Positions 38,303-48,044 of a DNA stretch of 64,000 bases are shown in pieces. The stretch is from Nonomuraea turkmeniaca (GTDB taxonomy: Bacteria; Actinomycetota; Actinomycetes; Streptosporangiales; Streptosporangiaceae). The notes below the pieces were generated by a model. That model was given only the letters and a program-made list of their open reading frames with translations, had not been told where the DNA came from and did not search any database. The DNA is taken from positions 1 through 64,000 of the forward strand of contig NZ_VCKY01000009.1 of NCBI RefSeq assembly GCF_005889735.1. Reading direction: 5' to 3'. A program made the position numbers and the translations under genes. Each line of letters starts with the position of its first letter. The stretch's first letter is position 1.

Positions 38303-38389
38303 GGGGTTCCCTCGCCTCTCTCCAGCACCCGTGTGCCGGGCTCCATGATGGTGCATTCCAGCCCTCATCCCGGCCAGTCCGCCCAAGCC

Positions 38390-38425
38390 ACGACGCCCCC
38401 GCCCGGTCATGGGCGAGGGCGTCGT
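38390..38425 (-). terminator. Hairpin terminator after secF
   Basis: A 9-bp and a 5-bp stem (38390-38404 with 38411-38425) flank one mismatch and a 6-nt loop, 15 bp beyond the secF stop. It suggests that apt and rel are transcribed separately from secDF. Confidence 0.7.
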
Positions 38426-38439
38426 CTACGCGGTCCGGG

Positions 38440-39426
38440 TTACCCGTTGGCTACCGCTGCGCTTTTGGAACCCTTCTTGCCACCACCCGTGGAGGCGAGC
38501 CTCTTGGCGATGGCCTGGTACTTCGGCTCCCGCTCCTTCAGCGTCACCAGCAACGGCGTGGCCACGCAGAGCGAGGAGTACGTACCGACGATCATGCCGA
38601 CGAACAGGGCCAGCGACAGGTCCTTCAGCGTGCCCGCGCCGAGCAGCGTGGTGCCGATGAACAGGATCGCCGCCACCGGCAGGATCGCGACCAGCGAGGT
38701 GTTCAGCGACCGGATCAGCGTGTGGTTGAGCGCGTTGTTGGCCGCCATCGAGTACGTCATCTTCGACGTGTGCCCCAGCTTGGCCGTGACCTCCTTGATC
38801 ATGTCGAACACCACGACCGCGTCGTAGAGCGAATAACCGAGGATGGTCAGGAAGCCCAGCAGGGTCGCCGGCGTGACCTCGAACCCCGACCAGGCGTAGA
38901 CGCCGGCCGTGATGACGAGGTCGTGGATGAGCGCGACGATGGCCGCGAGGGCCATCTTCGGCTCGAACGCCATCGACAGGTACAAAATGATCGCCAGCAT
39001 GAACACGGCCAGGCCGATCCAGGCCTTGTTGGAGACCTCACCACCCCACGAGGCGCCGATCGACTGGATGTCGACCTGGTCGGCCGGGACGCCGTAGGTC
39101 TTGGAGATGGCGGTCTGCACCTGGTTGGTGGTGCCCTCCGAGAGGGTCTCGGTGGTGACCCGCCAGCGGTTGCCCGCGGTCTGCACGATCGGCTGGTGCA
39201 CGCCCTCCTCGCGGAAGGTCTCGCGCACCGTCTCGATGCTCGCGCTGGGCGCGCTGAAGGAGAAGACGTTGCCGCCCTTGAACTCAACGCCCAGGTTGAG
39301 CCCGTTGATCAGCAGACCCGCGAGCGACACGATCAGCAAAAGGCCCGACAGGCTGTACCACAGCCTCCACTTGCCGACGAAGTCGACGTCGATCTCGCCG
39401 CGGTAGAGGCGACGTGCGAGTCCCAT
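38440..39426 (-). CDS. secF: Protein translocase subunit SecF
   Basis: This 328-residue inner-membrane protein, with SecD, uses the proton motive force to help Sec export. It has six membrane segments, a periplasm-side domain after the first (about 45-140) and the conserved block LTILGYSLYDAVVVFDMIKE and the RSLNTSLVAILPVAAI helix. The ATG follows AGGAGG and is 1 nt from the secD stop (TGA-G-ATG), so the pair is coupled. Confidence 0.97.
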   Translation of the reverse strand: MGLARRLYRGEIDVDFVGKWRLWYSLSGLLLIVSLAGLLINGLNLGVEFKGGNVFSFSAPSASIETVRETFREEGVHQPIVQTAGNRWRVTTETLSEGTTNQVQTAISKTYGVPADQVDIQSIGASWGGEVSNKAWIGLAVFMLAIILYLSMAFEPKMALAAIVALIHDLVITAGVYAWSGFEVTPATLLGFLTILGYSLYDAVVVFDMIKEVTAKLGHTSKMTYSMAANNALNHTLIRSLNTSLVAILPVAAILFIGTTLLGAGTLKDLSLALFVGMIVGTYSSLCVATPLLVTLKEREPKYQAIAKRLASTGGGKKGSKSAAVANG

Positions 39427-39427
39427 C

Positions 39428-41215
39428 TCAGGCCTCCTGCGGGGTGGTCGTGCGCTTGGCCGTGCTGGTCTCGCTCATGCGCTCCGCGTCGAGACCGGAC
39501 AGCGGGTGCCCCTTGGCGAAGAACTTCAGCTTCGCCAGCACGGCGATGAACGGCTTGGTGAACAGGAACACCACCACGACGTCGATCAACGTGGTCAGGC
39601 CCATCGCGAACGCGAACCCGGCCACGCCGCCCACCGCCAGGAAGTAGAGCACGATCGCGGCGATGAACATGACGGCGTCGGCGATCAGGATCGTGCGCCG
39701 GGCACGAACCCAGGCCACCTCGACGGCCGCGCGGAGCGTACGGCGGCCTTCCTTCATCTCGTCGCGTATACGTTCGAAGTACACGATGAAGGAGTCGGCG
39801 GTGATGCCGATCGAGACCACCAAGCCGATGATGTGCGGCAGCGACAGCCGGAAGTTGGCGTTCGTGCCGAGCACGACCACCGACGTGTACGTGATGACCG
39901 TGGCCACCACGAGGCTCAGCACCGCCACGATGCCCAGGCCCCGGTAGTAGAACAGGCAGTAGACCAGGACGAGCGCCAGGCCGATGATGCCCGCGATCAG
40001 GCCGCCCCGCAGCTGGTCCTGCCCCAGGGTCGAGGAGACCGTGTCGACGGAGCTGCGGTTGAACTTCAGCGGCAGCGCGCCGTACTTCAGCTGGTCGGCC
40101 AGGGCGGTGGCGCTGGCCTGGTTGAAGCCGCCGGTGATCTCGGCCCGGCCGCCGGGGATCGGGCTGATGATGTTGGGCGCGGTGATGACGACGCCGTCGA
40201 GGACGACCGCGACCTTGTTACGCGGCTCCTGCGAGTTGTAGGCCTTCGTGGTCAGGTCGCTCCACGCGCCCGCGCCCTTGCTCTTGAAGTCGAGCTGGAC
40301 GATCCACTCGGTGGTGCCCTGCTGGACGCCCGCGCTGGCCGTGTCGATGTCGGTGCCGACGACCTTGGCGACGTCGAGGACGTACTTGTAGCTGCCGTCG
40401 GTCTCGCAGGCGGCGAACTGCTTGGCCGGGTCGTCCTGGACGCCCTGGCCGCGCTTCTTCGGGTCGGTGCAGTCGAGCGCCTGGAACTGCTTGAGCACCG
40501 CGGGGTCGATGCCTTGGGTGTCGATCCCGGCGTTGGGGTCCTGCATCGGCGGCGTGCTGACCTGGGCGGACGGGCTCGCCGTCGGCGTGGCCTTGGCGTT
40601 CTGGTCCTTCTTGCCCTGCTGCTGGCCGGTTTGCGTGGCGGACGGCTGCGCGCTCGGGGTGGGCGCGGTCAGCGCCGACGACAGGGCCTTGCCCGTCGGA
40701 GAGGCGCTGGGCGCCGGCGTGCCCGCCGACTGGGTCGGCTTGGCGGACTGCTCGGTCGACGGCTTGGCCGACCCGGTCGCCGAAGGCGAGGCCGCCGGGG
40801 TGGGCGCGTTGGTGGCCAGCTCCTGCGGAATCTGCGTGGCCTGCATGGCGAGCACCTGGCGGAAGCGCAGCTCTGCGGTCGTGGCGACCAGCTGGATGGC
40901 CTCATTCTGTCCGACGCCCGGGATGGAGATGATGATGTTGTCGCCTGACTTGGCGACCTCCGCATCGGAGATGCCGGTGCCGTTGACGCGCGTGCGGATG
41001 ATGTTGACCGCGCGGTCCAGGATCTCCTCGGGAGGAGAGGTACCGTTCTGCGTCACGGGGGACAGGGTCACCGTCGTGCCGCCGGCGAGGTCGAGTCCCA
41101 GCTTGGGCGTGTACGCCTGCTGCAGGAGCATCGTCCCGCCCAGGGCGAGGATGAGCGCCAGCAGCACCAGGAGCGTTCGCCCCGGTCGGCTGTGGCGGCT
41201 GGTCGGTCGGGCCAC
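39428..41215 (-). CDS. secD: Protein translocase subunit SecD
   Basis: This 595-residue inner-membrane protein is the partner of SecF. The first membrane helix (LLVLLALILALGGTMLLQQAY) leads to LGLDLAGGTTVTLSP, the large P1 head, and five more helices with GIIGLALVLVYCLFYYRGLG and GIGITADSFIVYFERIRDEM-type blocks. Unusually, the extracytoplasmic domain has a long Ser/Thr/Pro/Ala-rich insert (about residues 136-222), seen as a low-complexity region. It starts with GTG and has only a weak ribosome binding site. Confidence 0.96.
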   Translation of the reverse strand: MARPTSRHSRPGRTLLVLLALILALGGTMLLQQAYTPKLGLDLAGGTTVTLSPVTQNGTSPPEEILDRAVNIIRTRVNGTGISDAEVAKSGDNIIISIPGVGQNEAIQLVATTAELRFRQVLAMQATQIPQELATNAPTPAASPSATGSAKPSTEQSAKPTQSAGTPAPSASPTGKALSSALTAPTPSAQPSATQTGQQQGKKDQNAKATPTASPSAQVSTPPMQDPNAGIDTQGIDPAVLKQFQALDCTDPKKRGQGVQDDPAKQFAACETDGSYKYVLDVAKVVGTDIDTASAGVQQGTTEWIVQLDFKSKGAGAWSDLTTKAYNSQEPRNKVAVVLDGVVITAPNIISPIPGGRAEITGGFNQASATALADQLKYGALPLKFNRSSVDTVSSTLGQDQLRGGLIAGIIGLALVLVYCLFYYRGLGIVAVLSLVVATVITYTSVVVLGTNANFRLSLPHIIGLVVSIGITADSFIVYFERIRDEMKEGRRTLRAAVEVAWVRARRTILIADAVMFIAAIVLYFLAVGGVAGFAFAMGLTTLIDVVVVFLFTKPFIAVLAKLKFFAKGHPLSGLDAERMSETSTAKRTTTPQEA

Positions 41216-41258
41216 TGGTCGTCAGTTCTTTCGGATAGAGGTTTGTCGCAGAGCTTAG

Positions 41259-41639
41259 TCAGGACTGCTTGGTGCTGGAGTCCTCGCCGTCGTTACGATC
41301 CACGGTGGAGCCGGACTCGTGCTTGTCGTCCCCGGACTCGTCGGCGTCCCGCTCCTCAGCCGCCGCAGGCTCGCCGGGCGCGATGACGCGCCCGATCGCG
41401 GCCTTCACCCAGCGGGTCTCGATGCCGGGGGAGACCTCGAGGACGACGTCGTCATTGTCCACCGCGACGACGGTCGCGAACAGGCCTGTCGTGGTCATGA
41501 CGCGAGTGCCTGGTGTCAGGGAGTTCTGCATCTTGACCGCCTCTTGCTGCCGCTTGCGCTGGGGGCGGATCAGCAGGAAGTAGAACACCACCACCAGAAG
41601 AATCAGCGGCAGGATGCTACCGAGTTGTCCCATGTCCAT
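41259..41639 (-). CDS. yajC: Preprotein translocase subunit YajC
   Basis: This 126-residue protein has an N-terminal membrane helix (ILPLILLVVVFYFLLIRPQRKRQQE) and the conserved cytosolic block LTPGTRVMTTTGLFATVVAVDNDDVVLEVSPG, then an acidic tail rich in Asp and Glu. It associates with SecDF. The ATG at 41639 is chosen since GGAAGG is 9 nt upstream; another ATG lies 6 bp downstream. It leads the yajC-secD-secF operon. Confidence 0.94.
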   Translation of the reverse strand: MDMGQLGSILPLILLVVVFYFLLIRPQRKRQQEAVKMQNSLTPGTRVMTTTGLFATVVAVDNDDVVLEVSPGIETRWVKAAIGRVIAPGEPAAAEERDADESGDDKHESGSTVDRNDGEDSSTKQS

Positions 41640-41733
41640 AAGGGGCGACCTTCCATTGTCGTACAAAAAGTTGACACCGGCCTCGCGCCGGAAATTCCGT
41701 GCGTTGCGTCGGGCCGCGCCGCTCAGCCCGTCA

Positions 41734-41844
41734 GCCTACACAGCCAGCCAAGCCACGGAGTGTAGGCGCTTGTTGCGAAACGCGGCAACGAGGCAGCGTT
41801 TCGGCGCGCGGGGAAGTTCCCGATTTGAAACGGTTGCAACCGTT
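41734..41844. promoter_or_regulatory. Three successive inverted repeats between ruvB and yajC
   Basis: In the 211-bp gap are GCCTACAC/GTGTAGGC (41734-41741 with 41760-41767), CGAAACGC/GCGTTTCG (41776-41783 with 41796-41803) and the perfect 16-bp palindrome AACGGTTGCAACCGTT (41829-41844), which ends 6 bp past the ruvB stop. The last looks like an operator of LacI type or a compact terminator; the first two could form leader hairpins of the yajC transcript. Confidence 0.55.
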
Positions 41845-41850
41845 CTGTGA

Positions 41851-42891
41851 TCAGTCGAAAAGTGACGCTCCGAACGCATCCGGTGGCGGTGTCATTCCAA
41901 GATGCGCCCACGCGGAGGCGGTCGCCACCCGGCCGCGCGGGGTCCTGGCCAGCAGCCCCTGGCGTACGAGGAACGGCTCGGCCACCACTTCGACCGTCTC
42001 CGGCTCCTCCCCCACGGCCACGGCCAGCGTCGACAGGCCGACCGGGCCACCGCCGAACTTCCTCAGCAGCACGCCGAGCACCGCCCGGTCGAGCCGGTCG
42101 AGCCCTTCGGCGTCGACTTCGTACAGGTTGAGCGCCGCGGAGGCGATCTCACGGTTGATCACACCGCCGGCGCGCACGTCGGCGAAGTCTCGTACGCGTC
42201 TCAGCAGGCGATTGGCGATGCGGGGCGTGCCGCGCGAGCGCCTGGCGATCTCGTGCGCGCCCTCGGCGGGAACCTCGACGCCGAGCAGCTTGGCCGAGCG
42301 GAAGAGCACCTGCTCCAGCTCGGGCACCTCGTAGAAGTCCATGTGGGCGGTGAAGCCGAACCTGTCACGCAGCGGCGCGGGCAGCAGCCCGGCTCGCGTG
42401 GTGGCGCCGACCAGGGTGAACGGCGCGATCTCGAGCGGGATGGCGGTGGCGCCCGGGCCCTTCCCGACGACGATGTCGACCCGGAAGTCCTCCATGGCGA
42501 GGTAGAGCATCTCCTCGGCCGGCCTGGCCATCCTGTGGATCTCGTCGATGAACAGCACCTCGCCCTCGGCCAGCGTGGACAGGATCGCGGCGAGGTCGCC
42601 CGCCCGCTCCAGCGCCGGGCCCGAGGTGATGCGCAGCGGCGCGTTGAGCTCGGCCGCCACGATCATGGCCAGGGTGGTCTTGCCGAGTCCCGGGGAGCCG
42701 CTCATCAGCACGTGGTCGGGCGGGCGCCGCCGGCGCAGGGCGCTCTCGAGCACGAGCGACAGCTGCTCCCGCACGCGGCCCTGGCCGATGAACTCGCTGA
42801 GCCGCTTGGGCCGCAGGGCCGCCTCGATCTGCAGCTCGTCACCCGCGACATCGGCCGACACGAGCTCGCGCTCAAATCCCTCGCCCACCAC
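41851..42891 (-). CDS. ruvB: Holliday junction branch migration helicase RuvB
   Basis: This 346-residue AAA+ motor has the N-terminal [11 protein letters not shown] block, Walker A (GSPGLGKTT), Walker B ([10 protein letters not shown]), sensor 1 (LVGATTRAG) and the C-terminal winged helix. It drives branch migration with RuvA. It starts at one of two adjacent GTG codons (42891 or 42888); AGGAGG lies 1 or 4 nt upstream, so the second may be used. Unlike the usual tight spacing, 134 bp separate it from ruvA. Confidence 0.96.
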   Translation of the reverse strand: MVGEGFERELVSADVAGDELQIEAALRPKRLSEFIGQGRVREQLSLVLESALRRRRPPDHVLMSGSPGLGKTTLAMIVAAELNAPLRITSGPALERAGDLAAILSTLAEGEVLFIDEIHRMARPAEEMLYLAMEDFRVDIVVGKGPGATAIPLEIAPFTLVGATTRAGLLPAPLRDRFGFTAHMDFYEVPELEQVLFRSAKLLGVEVPAEGAHEIARRSRGTPRIANRLLRRVRDFADVRAGGVINREIASAALNLYEVDAEGLDRLDRAVLGVLLRKFGGGPVGLSTLAVAVGEEPETVEVVAEPFLVRQGLLARTPRGRVATASAWAHLGMTPPPDAFGASLFD

Positions 42892-43025
42892 ACCTCCTCA
42901 CCGGAACCGAACCTCAGGGTCCGAAGCTCTCACCGTACGGCTCCCGGCACTCACCGCGCAGCGACGGCGGGCGGTTGTTCGGCCACGGAAACCAGCAGAG
43001 ATCGCGTTCGTCACGGCACGCGCGA

Positions 43026-43646
43026 TCATCGCACGCTCAGCGATCGCAGTGCCGCCTTCAACAGGGCGGCGACCTGGGGCTGACGGCCGGCGGCAAGCTC
43101 GGCGTCGGCGTCCGGCTCCACGACGGCGATCGCCTCGTCGGCGTCCTTGCTGGAGTAGCCCAGGCCCACGAGGCCCGAGTGGACCTGGTCGCGCCACGTG
43201 GCCGCCCGCCGCTCCCCGTTGAGCGCGGCGTTGACGGCCTCCTCAGGCGTCCCGAGCCGGTCCTTGAGCTCCAGCACGATGCGCTGGGCGCCCTTCTGCC
43301 CGATGCCCGGCACCTGCGTGAGCGCCTTGAGGTCGGCGCTCGCCACGGCCACCCGCAGCGCGTTGGGCGTGTGCACGGCGAGCATGGCCAGAGCCAGCTT
43401 GGGCCCGACGCCGCTGGCGGTCTGCAGCAGCTCGAACACGGCCCGCTCGTCGTCGGTGGCGAAGCCGTAGAGGGTGAGCGACTCCTCGCGCACCACCAGC
43501 GACGTGGCCAGCCGGGCCTCCTCGCCGACGCGCAGCGTGGCGAGCGTGCCCGGCGTGCAGTGGGTGAGCATGCCGACGCCGCCGACCTCGATGACCGCCC
43601 CCTCCGGCGCGATCGCCGTCACCCGTCCCGCCACCGACGCGATCAC
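43026..43646 (-). CDS. ruvA: Holliday junction branch migration protein RuvA
   Basis: This 206-residue protein has the N-terminal OB fold (MIASVAGRVTAIAPEGAVIEVGGVG), the double helix-hairpin-helix region (LLQTASGVGPKLALAML; LTQVPGIGQKGAQRIVLELKD) and the C-terminal UBA-like domain that contacts RuvB. It starts with GTG after GAGGGGGA. It follows ruvC by 25 bp. Confidence 0.96.
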   Translation of the reverse strand: MIASVAGRVTAIAPEGAVIEVGGVGMLTHCTPGTLATLRVGEEARLATSLVVREESLTLYGFATDDERAVFELLQTASGVGPKLALAMLAVHTPNALRVAVASADLKALTQVPGIGQKGAQRIVLELKDRLGTPEEAVNAALNGERRAATWRDQVHSGLVGLGYSSKDADEAIAVVEPDADAELAAGRQPQVAALLKAALRSLSVR

Positions 43647-43671
43647 AGGTCCCCCTCCGCCCTCGACGCGT

Positions 43672-44202
43672 TCATCGCCTGACGTCCTTTCGGGTGGCTC
43701 GGGCCAGGGCCTCGGCGAGCCGGGACTGGGCGCCGCCGCGCCACACGTGGCAGATGGCCAGGGCGAGCGCGTCGGCGGCGTCGGCGGGCTTGGGCATCTC
43801 GGGCAGGCGCAGCAGGCGGGTGACCATGGCGCCGATCTGCTTCTTGTCGGCGGTGCCGCTGCCGGTGATGGCGGCCTTGACCTCGGACGGCGTGTGCAGC
43901 GCCACGGGCAGCCCGCGCCTGGCGGCGCACAACACCGCGATGCCGGCGGCCTGGGCGGTGCCCATGACGGTGCGTACGTTGTGCTGGCTGAAGACCCGCT
44001 CGACCGCCACCGCGTCGGGACGGACGTCGTCGAGCCACTGCTCGATCCCCGCCTCGATGCCGATGAGCCGAGCGCCGAGCTCCTCGTCCGCGCCGGTGCG
44101 GACCACCCCGACGCCCACCAGCGTCAGCGGCGTGCCCGGACGCCCCTCGACGGCCCCCAGGCCGCACCGGGTCAGCCCCGGATCGACGCCCATCACCCGC
44201 AC
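43672..44202 (-). CDS. ruvC: Crossover junction endodeoxyribonuclease RuvC
   Basis: This 176-residue nuclease cuts Holliday junctions. The catalytic acids are visible: D in [11 protein letters not shown] in [10 protein letters not shown] and two D in [10 protein letters not shown]. The GTG at 44202 follows GGGAGGGG with 7 nt and gives MRVMGVDPG. It heads the ruvC-ruvA-ruvB run. Confidence 0.96.
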   Translation of the reverse strand: MRVMGVDPGLTRCGLGAVEGRPGTPLTLVGVGVVRTGADEELGARLIGIEAGIEQWLDDVRPDAVAVERVFSQHNVRTVMGTAQAAGIAVLCAARRGLPVALHTPSEVKAAITGSGTADKKQIGAMVTRLLRLPEMPKPADAADALALAICHVWRGGAQSRLAEALARATRKDVRR

Positions 44203-44328
44203 CGGCCTGCCCCTCCCGCGCCGCCGAACACCTGTTCGGCACCAGACTCTACCCCGGCCGGGATGCCCGCGCACCGTGAAACGCCCGCCCCACCGGCTCA
44301 AGCGCACACCCGCGCGTGGAACGGCCTG

Positions 44329-45486
44329 TCAGAAGTAGTCGAGCATGTAGGGCTTGGCGGCGAAGACGGTGTCGAGGGCCTCGTCGTGCCGGTCGTCACC
44401 GGACATGAGCCCGGCGAGCCGGAGCGTGCCCGTCGGAACGCCCGAGTACAGGGCGGCCAGGCCGTTCGCGCTGAGCACCGCGCCGGGCGCGCCGCCCCCG
44501 GACTCCCCGATCGGCGTGGCGGCGCCGGACCCGCCGGAGAACTCCAGCCGCCACGTGCCGCCACCCCGCACCGGATCCTCCACGGTGACGACGGCCTCGC
44601 AGCTCACGGGCAGCGGATAGCCCCTGCGCTCCACCGCGGCGGCCACGTCCAGCACCCTGAACATCCACCGCACCTGCTTGACCTGCTCCTTCCCGCGCTC
44701 GCGCAGCAACCACAACACCGGGTCGTCGGGCGCCACGGGCGCGATGACGTGCTGCGCGATCGAGGAGGCGGTGCCGACCAGGGACCACAAGGTCCTGGCG
44801 GTCTCCTCGGAGCCGGCGACGAGGTTTTCGACCAGGATGTCGTCGCCCTTCCAGCGGTAGATCAGGAAGCCGTCGCCGGCGAGGTAGAGGAAGTCGTCCT
44901 CGTCCTCGAGCCACAGGTTCCAGGTGCGCTCGTCCCAGGAGACCGGCCCGCTGGCGCGGGCGGCGCCGTACACGCGGTGCAGCACGGAGATGACCTCGGC
45001 GGCGTCACCGGGCACCATCCTGCGCAGCTTGACGTCCCCGGACGGCCGGATCTGGCGTAGTGCCTCGGCGGGGAGCCGCACGTTGTGCTGCGCTCCGGCG
45101 TGCTCGTAGCCGAGGGCCCGGTAGATGGGCGTGGTGGCCGGGTACAGCACGGACACCGCGTCGCCGAGGGACAGGGCCCGGTCGATGACGGCCCGCATGA
45201 TCTTCGTTCCGACGCCGCGGCCGCGATCCTCGGGGCTGACGGTGACGCCCGCGATCCCGGCCATCGGCTGCGGCCGGCCGTGCCACCACTGCGTGAACTG
45301 CCGCAGCCGGGCGGCGGCGGTCAGCCTGGAACCGTCGAACGCGCCCAGATAGCGGCCCTCACCGAGCAAGGGGATCGACGCGCGGCGCCACCGCTCGGTG
45401 TCGGCCGCCGACAGCGGGCCGAACGAGCGCTTGCGGAGGTCGAGGACGTCGTCCAGGTCCTCGGGAGTCAGATCGCGAATTTCCAC
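44329..45486 (-). CDS. Eis-family GNAT N-acetyltransferase
   Basis: This 385-residue protein has the three-part Eis layout: an N-terminal GNAT domain with the acetyl-CoA motif V-SPEDRGRGVGTKIM, a second degenerate GNAT region (SGDVKLRRMVPGDAAEVISVLHRVY), and a C-terminal SCP2-like domain ending in LDYF, where the terminal Phe carboxylate is expected to enter the active site. Eis proteins acetylate amines, including aminoglycosides and protein lysines; the natural substrate is unknown. The GTG at 45486 is chosen; there is no ribosome binding site, and TAGGTT about 9 bp upstream could drive a leaderless transcript. Confidence 0.88.
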   Translation of the reverse strand: MEIRDLTPEDLDDVLDLRKRSFGPLSAADTERWRRASIPLLGEGRYLGAFDGSRLTAAARLRQFTQWWHGRPQPMAGIAGVTVSPEDRGRGVGTKIMRAVIDRALSLGDAVSVLYPATTPIYRALGYEHAGAQHNVRLPAEALRQIRPSGDVKLRRMVPGDAAEVISVLHRVYGAARASGPVSWDERTWNLWLEDEDDFLYLAGDGFLIYRWKGDDILVENLVAGSEETARTLWSLVGTASSIAQHVIAPVAPDDPVLWLLRERGKEQVKQVRWMFRVLDVAAAVERRGYPLPVSCEAVVTVEDPVRGGGTWRLEFSGGSGAATPIGESGGGAPGAVLSANGLAALYSGVPTGTLRLAGLMSGDDRHDEALDTVFAAKPYMLDYF

Positions 45487-45514
45487 AACCGCCCAACCTA
45501 CGCAGCCGGGTACG

Positions 45515-47143
45515 CTACCGCGAACCATTTGTGCTGACGGCGAGCCGGTCCAGGTAAAGCAGCTGAGCTGCCACGACGGCGGCCAGCGCGACGGCGACCA
45601 CGAGCAGCGGCGTGGTGACGCCGACTCCGGGCGTGGTGGCGGCGAACGACCTGAGCTCGAACATCTGGGCCACGGGCGCGGTCGACAGATCGCGTCGCTG
45701 GGCGACCAGCAGCGGCCAGAACAGGTCCTGGGCGTTCACCAGCGCGACGGCACCGGCCAGGATGCCCGCCATGGGCAGGGAGGGCAGCACGACGCCGCTG
45801 AAGAAGTCCTTGTCGTTCCGCTCGGCCAGTCCCTTGCACAGCAGGGTGAGCACGAACAGGGCGGGCACGCTCACCAGCAGGAACGGAAAGAGCGCGAGGA
45901 AGGTGTCGATCAGGCCGAGGTTACGCATGTTCTGCCAGTTCGCGACGCCCAGGGGGCCCGGGCCGACGAACAACCAGGGCGCGAAGGCCAGCAGCAGCCA
46001 CTCGCTCCCGCGCCCCAGCGGCCGCAGGCCGCCGATGCCGAGTGCGGCCAGATAGGCGACCCCGACCGACACCAGCGCTCCGGTGACGGCCGGCACCCAG
46101 GTGTTGACCTGCGTACGCAGCCCGCCCGCCTCGCTGCCGGTCGTGCCCAGCACGCCGGAGATCCAGGGCCAGGCCAGCACGATCCCCACGGCCAGGAAGA
46201 GCACCAGCGCCGCCACCCCGACGACGACGCCGACCGTCTTCGGCGACCCGTCCGAGCCGCCGGGACCGGAGACCGGTCCAGGAGGCGCCGCGGGCCCCGC
46301 CGACGGGGCGCCGGCGCGGGTGAGCGTGATGCGCAGCCTGGCCGCCACGGCGACGACGGTGGCGACGATGCCCAGCACGCCGAGGAGGACCCCCGTGAGG
46401 GCCGCAACGGCCGCGCCAGAGCCGAACCTGGCGTCTCTGAAGGCAAGGTTGTACTGGAGGCCCGCGAGCGTCTCTGTGGACCGCTGAGGGCCGCCACCGG
46501 TGAGGACCAGCCCGATCGAGAAGGTCTGCAGGCCGACGGCGACGGCGGCGAGTGCCACGAGCACGCCGACGACGAGCATGGCGGGCACCGCGGTGCCGCC
46601 GCGCAGAGCGGGCAGGAACGCGATGACCGCCAGCGCGCACACCACGCCGAACGTCGCGGCGCCGATGATCAACCGCAGCGTCCCCGGCGCCGTGTCCGGC
46701 TCACGCAGCCCCTCCGCCAGCGCGAGCATGCCGGTCGCCTCCGGCCGCAGCCCCTGCATCCAGGCCGCCGCCACGCCCACGGGCGAGAACGTGACGACCG
46801 CCAGGGACAGCACGACCCGCCCGGCCCGCCGCGTCCAGGTGCCGCCCCAGTCGAGGGCCAGCGCCAGCAGCGGCGCCACCACCACGGCCACGAGCAGCGG
46901 CACGACGGTCAGCGAGACGGTGAAGCCGAGCGCCCGCAAGAACCCGGCGTCGTCCAGCAACTCGGCGTAGTTGGACATCCCCGTGTACGTGCTCTCCTTG
47001 AGGATGCCGCCGCTCTGGAAGCTGAGCCAGATCGTCTGGGCCGTCGGCAGCACCAGCGTGATGAGGGTGCCGAAGAGTGCGGGCACGGCCAGCAGCCAGC
47101 CGATCGCCCGATAGGACGTCTGCGGGGGGTTGGGGGAAGTCAC
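45515..47143 (-). CDS. Single-chain MalF-MalG-like ABC permease, orphan
   Basis: This 542-residue membrane protein contains two permease halves. The first (about 1-275) ends with VLTGGGPQRSTETLAGLQYN and FRDARFGSG, the usual end of MalF-type sugar permeases. A Gly/Pro-rich linker (about 276-303) leads to a MalG-like half containing AERNDKDFFSGVVLPSLPMAGILAG and FWPLL. The EAA loop that docks the ATPase is absent in the first half and degenerate in the second. No binding protein, ATPase or sugar gene is nearby. The GTG start lacks a ribosome binding site. It may not act as a normal importer. Confidence 0.75.
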   Translation of the reverse strand: MTSPNPPQTSYRAIGWLLAVPALFGTLITLVLPTAQTIWLSFQSGGILKESTYTGMSNYAELLDDAGFLRALGFTVSLTVVPLLVAVVVAPLLALALDWGGTWTRRAGRVVLSLAVVTFSPVGVAAAWMQGLRPEATGMLALAEGLREPDTAPGTLRLIIGAATFGVVCALAVIAFLPALRGGTAVPAMLVVGVLVALAAVAVGLQTFSIGLVLTGGGPQRSTETLAGLQYNLAFRDARFGSGAAVAALTGVLLGVLGIVATVVAVAARLRITLTRAGAPSAGPAAPPGPVSGPGGSDGSPKTVGVVVGVAALVLFLAVGIVLAWPWISGVLGTTGSEAGGLRTQVNTWVPAVTGALVSVGVAYLAALGIGGLRPLGRGSEWLLLAFAPWLFVGPGPLGVANWQNMRNLGLIDTFLALFPFLLVSVPALFVLTLLCKGLAERNDKDFFSGVVLPSLPMAGILAGAVALVNAQDLFWPLLVAQRRDLSTAPVAQMFELRSFAATTPGVGVTTPLLVVAVALAAVVAAQLLYLDRLAVSTNGSR

Positions 47144-47241
47144 GTCGCCCGACCCTACGCCGCTCCCGCCCGATCGCGCACCTCAGACGGTACGAGACCC
47201 CGGGCTTTCGCCTCCACGCGCGACGTGCTCACACGCAAGCC

Positions 47242-47266
47242 GGGCCCCGGCGGGAAACCGGGGCCC
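47242..47266 (-). terminator. Hairpin terminator after yebC
   Basis: GGGCCCCGG (47242-47250) pairs perfectly with 47258-47266 around a 7-nt loop, 19 bp past the yebC stop. Confidence 0.75.
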
Positions 47267-47285
47267 CTGGGCAGGAAGGGGGCGC

Positions 47286-48041
47286 CTACTCGGCGCCCAG
47301 GCGCTCCAGCACGGCGTCGCTGACGTCGAAGTTGGCGAAGACGTTCTGCACGTCGTCGCTGTCCTCCAGCGCCTCGATGAGGCGGAACACCTTCTTGGCG
47401 CCGTCCTCGTCCAGCGGCACGCTCATCGTCGGCAGGAAGCCCGACTCCGCCGAGTCGTAGTCGATCCCGGCCTCCTGCAGCGCCTTGCGCACCGGCACCA
47501 GGTCGCCGGCCTCGGAGACGACCTCGAACGAGTCGCCCAGGTCGTTGACCTCCTCGGCGCCCGCCTCCAGCACGGCCATCAGCACGGTGTCCTCGTCGAG
47601 CCCGTCCTTGGGCACGATGACGACGCCCTTGCGGTTGAACATGTAGGACACGGACCCGGGGTCGGCCAGGGAGCCGCCGTTGCGGGTCAGCGCGACCCGC
47701 ACCTCGGAGGCGGCGCGGTTGCGGTTGTCGGTGAGGCACTCGATGAGCACCGCGACGCCGCCGGGCGCGTAACCCTCGTACATGATGGTCTGCCAGTCGG
47801 CGCCGCCGGCCTCCAGGCCGCCACCGCGCTTGCGGGCCCGCTCGATGTTGTCGTTGGGCACGGAGTTCTTCTTCGCCTTGAAGATGGCGTCGAAGAGGGT
47901 GGGGTTGGCGTCCGGGTCAGGGCCACCGGTGCGGGCCGCCACTTCGATGTTCTTGATGAGCTTGGCGAACAGCTTGCCCCGCTTGGCGTCGAGCGCGGCC
48001 TTCTTGTGCTTCGTCGTCGCCCATTTGGAGTGGCCGGACAT
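47286..48041 (-). CDS. yebC: YebC/PmpR family protein (TACO1-like)
   Basis: This 251-residue protein begins [28 protein letters not shown] and has the acidic domain 2/3 blocks [22 protein letters not shown] and FNRKGVV. The family has been described as transcriptional regulators and, more recently, as factors helping ribosomes through difficult peptides. It lies 3 nt after pdxT (TAA-GTA-ATG) and before ruvC, the usual order, though here two genes intervene before ruvC. Confidence 0.95.
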   Translation of the reverse strand: MSGHSKWATTKHKKAALDAKRGKLFAKLIKNIEVAARTGGPDPDANPTLFDAIFKAKKNSVPNDNIERARKRGGGLEAGGADWQTIMYEGYAPGGVAVLIECLTDNRNRAASEVRVALTRNGGSLADPGSVSYMFNRKGVVIVPKDGLDEDTVLMAVLEAGAEEVNDLGDSFEVVSEAGDLVPVRKALQEAGIDYDSAESGFLPTMSVPLDEDGAKKVFRLIEALEDSDDVQNVFANFDVSDAVLERLGAE

Positions 48042-48044
48042 TAC

